Assembly: GCA_002314195.1 (NCBI GenBank)
Contig: DCCQ01000055.1
Span: 1-14,546, forward strand
Direction of reading: 5' to 3'
DNA: 14,546 nt
Origin: Bacteroidales bacterium UBA1077
GTDB taxonomy: Bacteria; Bacteroidota; Bacteroidia; Bacteroidales; UBA932
The translations under genes were made by a program, and so were the position numbers. The notes below the pieces were generated by a model. The model was given only the letters and a program-made list of their open reading frames with translations. It did no database searches and was not told the origin of the DNA. This document shows, one piece after another, positions 6,701 to 13,814 of the stretch; positions within the stretch are counted from its first letter, which is position 1, and each line of letters opens with the position of its first letter.

Positions 6701-7465
6701 ATGGGCAACGTGTTTGCAAACGTGGAAAAATGGGCCTTGGGATCTGTCAGGGTCAGTCTTTTGTCGTTCCAAAAGGGTGTGGAAACAGTTAAGGTTGACA
6801 TTGACGAATGTTCCAAGAAATATTTCGCGGATTTTAAGAGGAATCAGGACATTCTTGAAGAACGCTTGAAGACAGCAGAGAGCGAACTCCGGAAGGCAGA
6901 AGATGAGCTGCATGAGCAACAGCAGAATTATGATCAATATGGTGTACCAACAGACTGCAGTAAACAGGAAAAGTGTGTTAACTATTGGCAAAATCGTAAG
7001 GATAAATGTGAGTGGGACGTAGAACTGTGCAAGAAGTTGATTGATGAATGCCGCGACAAGTCGAGGGCGCACCTTTTTGAGTTACAGAGGCTTCAAACAG
7101 ACTTTTCTAAAGCCCAAGACAAACTGAAAGTTCATGCAGATGATGTTGCGGAATATGACAGCGTGGCGATGAATTCTTCTCAAGGCACTGCTACTTCATC
7201 TCATCCTTATACTGATAATCATGAATCTCAGCCAGACGGGGCTGATGAAGAGGGAAAAATTGATGGCATTTTGCAATTGACTGGTAAAGTTCCACCAGAT
7301 TCAAGTATAGTCATTATAGACAATACTCCTTTCGGTGGTTTCGGACGTCTTGTATTGTCATCGGATTCGTCAGGAAGACTTCATGGAGAGTTGAAGGACA
7401 CAGGGGACTGCACCATATATGTGAATGGAAAGAAAGTCTATAATGGGCCAATGTCAAAATATTGA
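6701..7465 (+). CDS. coiled-coil protein with beta-rich C-terminal domain, unknown
   Basis: 254 residues with no signal peptide. Heptad-rich helices occupy about 45-78 and 97-150 (many E/K/L/R), joined by a Cys/Pro/Tyr-containing loop. A Ser/Thr/Gly/Asp-rich linker (155-185) leads to a small beta-rich C-terminal part (about 187-254: GKVPPDSSIVIIDNTPFGG...TIYVNGKKVYNG). Cysteines fall at 37, 86, 92, 103, 110, 117 and 237; those at 103, 110 and 117 are exactly seven apart and so lie on one helix face. It sits between W-x-D proteins, 18 nt after copy 2, and its stop overlaps the next start. Long helical N-terminus plus distinct C-terminal domain recalls LXG-type substrate architecture, but no toxin motif is visible. 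It may equally be a structural component. Confidence 0.6.
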   Translation: MGNVFANVEKWALGSVRVSLLSFQKGVETVKVDIDECSKKYFADFKRNQDILEERLKTAESELRKAEDELHEQQQNYDQYGVPTDCSKQEKCVNYWQNRKDKCEWDVELCKKLIDECRDKSRAHLFELQRLQTDFSKAQDKLKVHADDVAEYDSVAMNSSQGTATSSHPYTDNHESQPDGADEEGKIDGILQLTGKVPPDSSIVIIDNTPFGGFGRLVLSSDSSGRLHGELKDTGDCTIYVNGKKVYNGPMSKY

Positions 7466-7728
7466 TGGTTATGGGAAATTATTATGATCAAATATGTAAG
7501 TTGCGAAGTTCCTTTCTCAATTTCATATCTGATGCAAGGAAAGGATGGAACGATGATGTGCAGAAGAATTATTATGCCCATTATCTTGAACAGATAGATA
7601 AGGATTCGAAGACTTACGCTTGGGAGGTTAAAGAGTATATGGAAAAGCTCGCTGAGACAAGGCTCAAGATTGACCGACTGGTAAATCCATTTCCATTATC
7701 TCAAAAAATCCATGAGCGAGAGTATTGA
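7465..7728 (+). CDS. WXG100-like small helical protein (W-x-D type), copy 3
   Basis: 87 residues from ATG 7465, which overlaps the preceding TGA by one base (TGATG); Met3 at 7471 is an alternative start. WNDDVQKNY (28-36) repeats the W-x-D pattern, with a hydrophobic residue at +4 and Tyr at +8. The Trp lies nearer the N-terminus than in copies 1 and 2, so the first helix is shorter. Helical and charged throughout, no signal peptide. The third small W-x-D protein of the cluster, followed by a terminator-like hairpin. The family call is less secure than for the first two. Confidence 0.5.
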   Translation: MVMGNYYDQICKLRSSFLNFISDARKGWNDDVQKNYYAHYLEQIDKDSKTYAWEVKEYMEKLAETRLKIDRLVNPFPLSQKIHEREY

Positions 7729-7740
7729 TATAGTGTCGAG

Positions 7741-7758
7741 AAAACCACCTGTGGTTTT
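7741..7758 (+). terminator. internal terminator-like hairpin
   Basis: AAAACCAC (7741-7748) pairs with GTGGTTTT (7751-7758), giving about 7-8 bp with a very tight loop. The T-rich 3' arm continues into attgtatt. It lies in the 58-nt gap between the W-x-D gene and the first VWA gene. It could partially terminate the transcript and reduce expression of the downstream signalling genes relative to the ATPase module, or act as an RNA-processing site. No consensus promoter was found between it and the VWA gene. Confidence 0.45.
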
Positions 7759-7786
7759 ATTGTATTAACGTATAACTCAATTTATT

Positions 7787-8464
7787 ATGGCGAATAATGA
7801 CTTTTCGGCGGAAGCTGCCGAGAATTATGAACAGAAATGCTTGTGTGTTCTTGTCTTGGATGTCTCCGGTTCCATGCGCGGAACTCCTATAGAAGAACTT
7901 AATAAGGGGCTGAAGGATTTTTATGAGGAAATATCTTCGGATGTGACAACCAGTCAGCGTCTGGAAATATCAATCATCACATTCAGCAATATCGTGATTA
8001 CATTGCAGGAACCAGCACTGGTGGAGAACTTTACAATGCCGACGCTTTCTGCCAGTGGTTCTACGGAGATGGTGAATGCCATTAATTATGCCATTGACAT
8101 GGTTGATGCGCGCAAGAAATGGTACAAGGAGACAAATCAGAATTACTACCGTCCGTGGATAATCCTGATGACAGATGGCGAACCGGATGACGATCAAGAT
8201 GTAGCCGGTCTTGCCCAGCGCATTCAGAATGACACGCGCGACAAGCGTTATGCCTTTCTTCCAATAGGTGTGGAAGGAGCCAATATGACGGTATTGGATC
8301 AGATTAAAGGGAATATTCCTGCGATGAAGCTTCAGGGAACAAAGTTCAGTTCTTTCTTCAAGTGGCTGAGTGCAAGTATGGGAACCATCGTGACATCAGA
8401 AGAGGGAAAGAAAGTGGATCTGACAGAAGGTGCTGATGATTGGATGTCGGCCTTTACCATCTGA
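7787..8464 (+). CDS. TerY-type von Willebrand A domain protein, paralog 1
   Basis: 225 residues, essentially one cytoplasmic VWA domain with no signal peptide. The metal-ion-dependent adhesion site is complete: DVSGS (Asp25, Ser27, Ser29), a candidate Thr93 in GSTEM, and Asp130 in LMTDGEPDD. The final part (TKFSSFFKWLSASMG, 185-199) is strongly conserved with the next gene. Family knowledge: TerY-like VWA proteins occur with a PP2C phosphatase and a kinase in the TerY-P triad and are thought to be metal-dependent docking or assembly factors. The gene follows a terminator-like hairpin and is separated from its paralog by 27 nt. Confidence 0.85.
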   Translation: MANNDFSAEAAENYEQKCLCVLVLDVSGSMRGTPIEELNKGLKDFYEEISSDVTTSQRLEISIITFSNIVITLQEPALVENFTMPTLSASGSTEMVNAINYAIDMVDARKKWYKETNQNYYRPWIILMTDGEPDDDQDVAGLAQRIQNDTRDKRYAFLPIGVEGANMTVLDQIKGNIPAMKLQGTKFSSFFKWLSASMGTIVTSEEGKKVDLTEGADDWMSAFTI

Positions 8465-8491
8465 GGTATATTACATTAAATGTAGAGGACT

Positions 8492-9253
8492 ATGGCAAAA
8501 AATGATTTTTCGGCGGAAGTCGCTGAAAACTATGAACAGAAGTGCCTGTGCGTTCTTGTACTGGACATATCAGGATCCATGAACGAGATTGTGGATGAAT
8601 CCAATATGGTAAGCACCGGCCGCACTGTCTTTATTGACGGGAAGACATACAACATAGTTGAGGGTGGTGTCTCAAAACTTGACAACCTTAATGATGGACT
8701 GCGGAGTTTTTACAATGAGATAGAGACTGATGATACGACAAGCCAAAGGCTTGAATTGTCGGTGATAACTTTTAATGATACTGTTCAGGTAATCCAAGAG
8801 CCGTCATTGATTACAAATTGCGAAGTTCCGCATTTGGAGGCGGATGGGGACACAGCATTGGTGGAAGCTGTCAACGAAGCGATTGCTTTGGTTGACGCGC
8901 GCAAGAGATGGTACAAGGAGACAGGGCAGCCATATTATAGACCTTGGATTATCCTGATGACTGACGGCGAACCGAATGGAGGACAGGATATAGCCACTCT
9001 TGCATCCAGAATAAAAAAAGACACATCTGAGAAGAGGTATGAATTTTTGCCGATAGGTGTTGACAACGCAAACATGAGTGTTCTCCAGAGTATTCAAGGG
9101 AACATCCCTGCCATGAAACTTAAAGGGACAAAATTCAGCTCATTCTTCAAATGGCTTAGCGCCAGTATGGGTACAGTGGTGACAGCTGAAGAAGGCAAGA
9201 TTGTTGACCTGACCGATGGCGGAACGGATTGGATGGATGCGTTTTCAATCTAA
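8492..9253 (+). CDS. TerY-type von Willebrand A domain protein, paralog 2
   Basis: 253 residues, clearly paralogous to the gene just upstream: both begin with NDFSAE..AENYEQKCLCVLVLD and share the C-terminal KFSSFFKWLSASMG block. The MIDAS is intact (Asp25, Ser27, Ser29; Thr121; Asp158 in LMTDGEP). It differs by about 28 extra residues directly after the first MIDAS motif (about 31-64, including STGRTVFIDGKTYNIVEGG), which would form an added loop or hairpin beside the metal site. A purine-rich AGAGG precedes the start. The phosphatase gene follows after 11 nt. Probably binds a different partner from paralog 1, or forms a heteromeric VWA pair. Confidence 0.85.
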   Translation: MAKNDFSAEVAENYEQKCLCVLVLDISGSMNEIVDESNMVSTGRTVFIDGKTYNIVEGGVSKLDNLNDGLRSFYNEIETDDTTSQRLELSVITFNDTVQVIQEPSLITNCEVPHLEADGDTALVEAVNEAIALVDARKRWYKETGQPYYRPWIILMTDGEPNGGQDIATLASRIKKDTSEKRYEFLPIGVDNANMSVLQSIQGNIPAMKLKGTKFSSFFKWLSASMGTVVTAEEGKIVDLTDGGTDWMDAFSI

Positions 9254-9264
9254 AGACAGGAGAA

Positions 9265-11001
9265 ATGAATATAAGGGTCTTATTGGTTGCGGTGATGGCT
9301 CTGTTATCCGTTCAGAGTCATGCACAGCTTGAGGCTTCCGTATTGGAAGACTGCTATGGCGAAATCCGTGCTGACATTGTGAGGGATGCCTGCAAAATTG
9401 TCGGCTTTGACAAGAGCGACGTGATGGATTCAATTAAAAATGAATCTCTTCAATCTTTTTATCAGAAATTAAAGAAAGAAACGAACTTCCATGAACTTTA
9501 CAGAATCCTGCACGACTCTCGTCAAGATCTTTCCGGAACAGATGTCACGGATTATGATTCAAAGATTAAGACGTTCAGAAAATCTGTTGAAATCAAGTTG
9601 CTCGTAGCCAATGCAGATGAAGAAAGGGATCTGATCATCCAACGTTTGGGACACTATATCGCACAAATAGACAACCTGACAAAAGAATGCTATTCATTCA
9701 ACGGCAGTGTGTCGGATGACTACGCTTCTTATCTGGCGGAATATCAAACCGGACGATTTATTTCGCTGGTGCCAGAGGAATTTCGTCAATGCGTAACGGA
9801 GTCACCTTTGCCTGATGTTGTGAATACAGATGACAGCGAAAGCTCAAAGAGCAATAATATTGATGATCACATTGGTGTCAAGAAAATTATACTATTATTG
9901 TGTCTTTTGATCGCTGCATCGGCAATCATATTACGTCATAAAAAGAGAGTACGGACCGTGAACAACATAGAATGCCGACAGTCTGACAATCAACTTTCGT
10001 TAACCACCATAGAGGATGAGCCGCATGCAATGGAGCCGGTAAATGAAAGTCCTTCTGAAAAGAACAACGTTGATTTACCTCCGGAAACGGATGACTTGAC
10101 TACTGGTTTCATACCTCTGATTGCTGATTGTAAGGGATTTGCGGAAGATGCCGGAGAATGGATTATAGTCGGAGCGTCAGTACAAGGCCATGGCCATATA
10201 GAAATGAATTTGCCGTGTCAAGATTCATGTGGATACAAATACTTACATGACGGTTGGGGCATCGCAGTCACTGCCGATGGGGCCGGTTCGGCTGAAAAAT
10301 CACAGGTCGGGGCCTTGATTGCTGTGCAGAGAGCACTTGTTCATTTTGAAAATCTGGTACATAGAGAGCGTTGGATTGAAGATGATGTTTTGCCGACGGA
10401 AGCCAGATGGATGAAATGTTCTTATGACTGTCTCAAACTTATTCATGACGAGATTGAGTCGTTCGCAAAACAGAAGGACGTTGATTTTAAGTCATTGAGT
10501 TCAACAATTATTGTTGTCGTACATTCTCCGATCGGACTCCTCGCATGCCATGTCGGAGACGGTCGTGCAGGGTATAAAACCATGGACGGCAGCTGGCACT
10601 CTCTCATCACGCCTCACAAAGGAGTCGAGGCCAATCAGACTCTATTCATAACATCGGAATTCTGGAATATTCCATTCTATGAAATGTCTGGAGTTACTGT
10701 TCCTGAAGCCCGTGTGATTACAGAAAAGGCATCTGCTTTTGTCTTGATGAGCGATGGCTGCGAACACACTTCCTGGAAATGCAACCAGTATAATCCGGAA
10801 ACCAACAAATACTACGACCCGAATCTTCCTCATCAGCCATTCTTTGATTCGGTGGTGGACACCCTTCAGTCATTCCGCGAAAATAAGATTGCCGAAGAGG
10901 AACGGAAAGATAAATGGGTGTCATTTATCAAGGAAGGCAACAGCTCGTTTTGCAAAGAGTCCGATGACAAGACTATGATTGTGGGTGCTTTATACATGTA
11001 G
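9265..11001 (+). CDS. membrane-spanning PP2C-type Ser/Thr phosphatase
   Basis: 578 residues. MNIRVLLVAVMALLSVQSHA is a Sec signal peptide, so residues about 21-205 should be outside the inner membrane. One transmembrane helix (about 208-227) is followed by basic residues and a cytoplasmic PP2C domain (about 295-578). PP2C motifs: CQD (318-320), TADGAGS (336-342), VGD (430-432), MSDG (495-498) and DDKT (567-570), giving acidic metal ligands at Asp338, Asp497 and Asp568. The Gly-His plus CQD opening matches the PP2C_2 branch found in TerY-P triads. ATG 9265 is preferred over 9229 because it begins the signal peptide, is preceded by AGGAGA and does not overlap the VWA gene. The exported part has no recognised domain and may sense a signal. 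The kinase gene starts 2 nt after the stop. Confidence 0.85.
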   Translation: MNIRVLLVAVMALLSVQSHAQLEASVLEDCYGEIRADIVRDACKIVGFDKSDVMDSIKNESLQSFYQKLKKETNFHELYRILHDSRQDLSGTDVTDYDSKIKTFRKSVEIKLLVANADEERDLIIQRLGHYIAQIDNLTKECYSFNGSVSDDYASYLAEYQTGRFISLVPEEFRQCVTESPLPDVVNTDDSESSKSNNIDDHIGVKKIILLLCLLIAASAIILRHKKRVRTVNNIECRQSDNQLSLTTIEDEPHAMEPVNESPSEKNNVDLPPETDDLTTGFIPLIADCKGFAEDAGEWIIVGASVQGHGHIEMNLPCQDSCGYKYLHDGWGIAVTADGAGSAEKSQVGALIAVQRALVHFENLVHRERWIEDDVLPTEARWMKCSYDCLKLIHDEIESFAKQKDVDFKSLSSTIIVVVHSPIGLLACHVGDGRAGYKTMDGSWHSLITPHKGVEANQTLFITSEFWNIPFYEMSGVTVPEARVITEKASAFVLMSDGCEHTSWKCNQYNPETNKYYDPNLPHQPFFDSVVDTLQSFRENKIAEEERKDKWVSFIKEGNSSFCKESDDKTMIVGALYM

Positions 11002-11003
11002 CC

Positions 11004-12164
11004 ATGAATGTATATTCTTCCAAACACGAAAAGATAGCACTTGCTGATGACGCGTTTTCCTCCGGTGGAGAGGGTGAAGTCAGGAAAGTGATTTCCGCGC
11101 CTGCACGTTTCCGCAACAGTTGTGTCAAACTGTATTATCAGAAGAAACGGACCGTTGAGCAGGAGAATAAGATCAAGTACATGGTACATAATCCTCCGCA
11201 AAAGGTTGCGGGCAATGGTTTCTTGATTGGTTGGCCGTTGGATTCTGTCGCTGATTCAGAAGGACATTTTTTAGGCTTTATCATGCCGTTGGCTTTTACG
11301 GACAGCAAACAGCTTATCATTCTGACGGCTCCGAAATTGAGTAAAAAACTTGGAGATGAATGGTTTTCCAGATATGATAGGGCAAGGGGCAAATATGCCC
11401 TGATTTCCCGTCTTAAGCTGATAAACAACATCGCTGTTCCTATTCACATACTACATTCAACTCATAAATATGTCCTGAAGGATTTCAAACCGGAGAATGT
11501 GCTGATAACCCATGAAGGCAAAGTGACGATTGTGGACATGGATTCAGTACAGATTTCCGAAGGAGAGAAACTTCTGTTTCCTGGAACTGCCGCCACCCCT
11601 AATTACATCCCTCCGGAGTTTTATAACAAGGGTGTCGGCAAGGCATCAGATGTGCCTCTGAATGAGTCATGGGATAATTTTGCATTAGGTGTGGTTTTTT
11701 ATCAAGTCTTGTTCGGATTGCACCCATATGTTGTAACTCCTTGGGTACAGAAAGACCCGAACTGTAGTGAGATATTCCAGAATATCGAACAGAATTTGTT
11801 CCCTTATGGCCCTAACGGACAGAAAATAAAGAGCTATCCGCCTCTACACAAGAAGTTTGGGATACTGCCGGCTCAGTTGAAACAACTCTTTCTGAATGCT
11901 TTCTCCTCTACGGAAAGCCTGCGACCGGGTGCTGATGAGTGGGGACAAACAATTCATGAAATCGTGCTTGCGGCCGGGCCAGCCATGATACCGCAAGCAC
12001 CACCAAGGACGCAACCACAGCCAACGCCTGCGCCGGTTTCGGAGACGCCTTCATCTACCCATCCTAAGTCATTGTCTAAAAAATCAAATATAACATTAAT
12101 TGTGGTGTTAATGGTTATTAACATAATCATTTATATAATAACTCATCTTCTCGTGAACAATTAA
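11004..12164 (+). CDS. tail-anchored Ser/Thr protein kinase-like protein
   Basis: 386 residues: an N-terminal kinase fold, a Pro-rich linker (about 330-355, PQAPPRTQPQPTPAP) and one C-terminal transmembrane helix (about 360-383), so the catalytic domain faces the cytoplasm. Motifs: glycine loop SSGGEGEV (19-26), ATP-lysine candidate Lys42 in CVKLYY, catalytic loop LKDFKPENVLI with Asp160 and Asn165, metal-binding VDMDSVQ (177-183) in place of DFG, and PPEFY in place of APE. Lys instead of Arg before the catalytic Asp and the D-x-DS-x-Q form of DFG recall kinases of TerY-P triads. All catalytic residues seem present, so activity is likely. Paired with the adjacent phosphatase as writer and eraser; plausible targets are the VWA, ATPase or coiled-coil proteins. 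Confidence 0.85.
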   Translation: MNVYSSKHEKIALADDAFSSGGEGEVRKVISAPARFRNSCVKLYYQKKRTVEQENKIKYMVHNPPQKVAGNGFLIGWPLDSVADSEGHFLGFIMPLAFTDSKQLIILTAPKLSKKLGDEWFSRYDRARGKYALISRLKLINNIAVPIHILHSTHKYVLKDFKPENVLITHEGKVTIVDMDSVQISEGEKLLFPGTAATPNYIPPEFYNKGVGKASDVPLNESWDNFALGVVFYQVLFGLHPYVVTPWVQKDPNCSEIFQNIEQNLFPYGPNGQKIKSYPPLHKKFGILPAQLKQLFLNAFSSTESLRPGADEWGQTIHEIVLAAGPAMIPQAPPRTQPQPTPAPVSETPSSTHPKSLSKKSNITLIVVLMVINIIIYIITHLLVNN

Positions 12165-12181
12165 CCAGTGTTACCAATCAA

Positions 12182-12466
12182 ATGAACGGTGCTTCTAACA
12201 TTCAAAAAATAATCTGTCAGCAAAAACGGAAAGCCGCACTGATAGGCGTTCTTACATTGGGCCTGTCCAGTCTGTCAATACTTGGTGTTGGCGATACTTG
12301 GCGCAGCAACATATTTGCCGGAACTTCTCTGGATCATGGAGGACTCGGATTTGTGCTGAAAGCAATTTCATTTGTCTTTCTCACTGTTCTGCTTGCCATA
12401 CCTTTCTTTATTCTGTCAGTCATCCAGCTGATTTATTACAGTATTGTCTTGAAATCAATGAAATAA
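12182..12466 (+). CDS. small two-helix membrane protein, unknown
   Basis: 94 residues. A basic N-terminus (QQKRK, 13-17) precedes a first hydrophobic helix (about 18-37). A short Gly/Asp loop and a second, longer hydrophobic stretch (about 56-90, FVFLTVLLAIPFFILSVIQL) follow. By the positive-inside rule both ends would be cytoplasmic. No family recognised. It lies 17 nt after the kinase and 5 nt before the PH-like gene, so it belongs to the same operon and may help form a membrane anchor for the soluble components. Confidence 0.65.
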   Translation: MNGASNIQKIICQQKRKAALIGVLTLGLSSLSILGVGDTWRSNIFAGTSLDHGGLGFVLKAISFVFLTVLLAIPFFILSVIQLIYYSIVLKSMK

Positions 12467-12471
12467 CAATC

Positions 12472-12744
12472 ATGCCGACATTTACAGCCAAACGTGTTTC
12501 CTCTAACCAGAATGTACTGTTTCCGGATATGTTGGAAATAGGCAACTCCACCGTGTCTTATTACAAAGGATATGTATTGGGTTATAAGACGACTGTTATC
12601 GCAAGACAAAACATCGCAAGTGTCTCATTGGATAGAGGTTTGTTTTTTACAGATGTGATTATCTCAAGCAAAGGTGGCGAGCGAATTGTCGCTCAAGGAT
12701 TCAGCAAATCAGATGCTGCTCAAATTTTGGGACTCTTGACATAA
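12472..12744 (+). CDS. PH-like small beta protein (tentative)
   Basis: 90 residues from ATG 12472. The frame is open back to 12298 but that extension overlaps the preceding membrane protein gene, and the internal ATG gives a compact domain. Seven or so short beta-strands are suggested, including TVSYYKGYVLGYKTTVI, IARQNIASVSLDRGLFFTD and VIISSKGGERIVAQGF, followed by one helix (SKSDAAQILGLLT). This strand-rich pattern ending in a single helix, with an 'I..qnIasVsld.G' segment, resembles bacterial PH-like domains. The assignment is from memory of the pattern. Possible role: a cytoplasmic adaptor at the membrane. Confidence 0.6.
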   Translation: MPTFTAKRVSSNQNVLFPDMLEIGNSTVSYYKGYVLGYKTTVIARQNIASVSLDRGLFFTDVIISSKGGERIVAQGFSKSDAAQILGLLT

Positions 12745-12772
12745 AATTAGAAACATATAATTAAGACATAAC

Positions 12773-13729
12773 ATGGCATCGTATGATGATTATTTACAGT
12801 ACCTCAAGATTGTAGATGACCAGACACTTGAGGAACTACACCATAAGGAGAAAGAACTTGCGGCGCAAATCGCTGCTTTGCAGAAGTCTCATCGCGAAGA
12901 GATTAAGCAGCTGGAATCTAAGTTTAACGCAAGGGCATTGGATCTTAAGTCGCAATATGACCAGAAGGGAAAAGAACTTTCCGCGCAGGTTGCCGCTTTA
13001 CAGAAGTCTCATCGCGATGAGATTCAACAGTTGGAATCCGCGTTTAATACAAAGACCCTGGAGCTGAAATCACAATGCAAAAAGTCAATCGAAGACAACA
13101 ACAGTAAGTGTAAAAGTGAAATTGATGCGGTCAAAAAGCAAGCGGAAGTCCTTGTTAGGTCAATTAAAGATGAGATGGATCAAAAAGTGACTGAAGACAA
13201 AAATGTGCTTCAGGCCATGAAAGACAAAGCAACAACTCAAATTGATGCCTGTAAGAAATCCGTTTCTGAACTTAAGGCAAAGAATCAGGCCGCGGCAAAG
13301 GAAATCAAGGCTCTGCAAGCGCAGAACGACCAACTCCTCAAGGAAAAAACCGAGGTTGAACATGAGAAAGACCTTTGTAGCAGTAAAAGTAAGATCTGGA
13401 AGATATCATCGATTCTCTCCCTTGCGATGACTTGTGTCGCTATCATTGTTGCTTTGTCACTAAATAATCATCGTGTTCCTCCTACAGAGGATGAGTCAGA
13501 ATTAGAGCCTAATATTGTTATAGCGCCAGATGGCATCAAGGCTTTCTTGCCTATGGCAGGAACTCCGGCGGTTCTTGAAATCAATGGCGAGGAATATATT
13601 AGAAGAGATTCTCTTATCATTGCGGTGGATTTCACCAAAGATTCAATTATTAGCGCAGCCAATGATTATATAGAACAACAATTACAAGCACGAGATTCCT
13701 CTATAGTTATTTGCTCAGATACTTTATGA
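12773..13729 (+). CDS. coiled-coil membrane protein with duplicated unit
   Basis: 318 residues. Residues about 15-205 are heptad-rich, highly charged coiled coil containing two successive 40-residue copies (25-64 and 65-104) of a unit built on KELxAQxAALQKSHRxEI. One transmembrane helix follows (about 212-230, SILSLAMTCVAIIVALSL). The remaining ~88 residues, on the other side of the membrane, form a small globular-looking part with short strands (EPNIVIAPDGIKAF...AVLEINGEEYI) and a helical end. No signal peptide, so the coiled coil is likely cytoplasmic and the C-terminal part periplasmic. It could link the cytoplasmic machine to the periplasm. No family recognised. Separated by 28 nt from the PH-like gene. 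Confidence 0.65.
   Translation: MASYDDYLQYLKIVDDQTLEELHHKEKELAAQIAALQKSHREEIKQLESKFNARALDLKSQYDQKGKELSAQVAALQKSHRDEIQQLESAFNTKTLELKSQCKKSIEDNNSKCKSEIDAVKKQAEVLVRSIKDEMDQKVTEDKNVLQAMKDKATTQIDACKKSVSELKAKNQAAAKEIKALQAQNDQLLKEKTEVEHEKDLCSSKSKIWKISSILSLAMTCVAIIVALSLNNHRVPPTEDESELEPNIVIAPDGIKAFLPMAGTPAVLEINGEEYIRRDSLIIAVDFTKDSIISAANDYIEQQLQARDSSIVICSDTL
12845..13084 (+). repeat. in-frame tandem duplication, 2 x 120 bp
   Basis: Unit 1 is 12845-12964 and unit 2 is 12965-13084, both beginning with AAG in the reading frame. Long identical stretches remain (for example cagaagtctcatcgcga in both) with scattered, often synonymous, differences. It encodes two 40-residue coiled-coil units, lengthening the rod by a whole number of residues without breaking the frame. 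An internal gene duplication, not a mobile repeat. Confidence 0.85.
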
Positions 13730-13814
13730 GATATCAGAGGCAACTACAGAACAAAGATCATGAGATTAAAAAAAACTATTTAATTTAGAATAATGCTGTA
13801 TCAATGTATTCTTA

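Noticed and set aside
8465..8491. Palindrome tacattaaatgta between the VWA genes as a terminator
   Set aside because: Short AT-only stem with no T-tract; the following AGAGG and 27-nt spacing fit a normal co-transcribed start.
7787..9253. Full tellurite-resistance (ter) operon because of the TerY-like proteins
   Set aside because: No TerB, TerC, TerD/E or TerZ-like genes are visible; only the triad component types are shared.
12298..12471. Extended start of the PH-like protein
   Set aside because: It would overlap almost all of the two-helix membrane protein gene in another frame; ATG 12472 gives a compact domain and normal operon spacing.
12845..13084. CRISPR or mobile-element repeat
   Set aside because: Two adjacent in-frame coding copies with no spacers, no cas genes and no inverted ends: an internal protein duplication.
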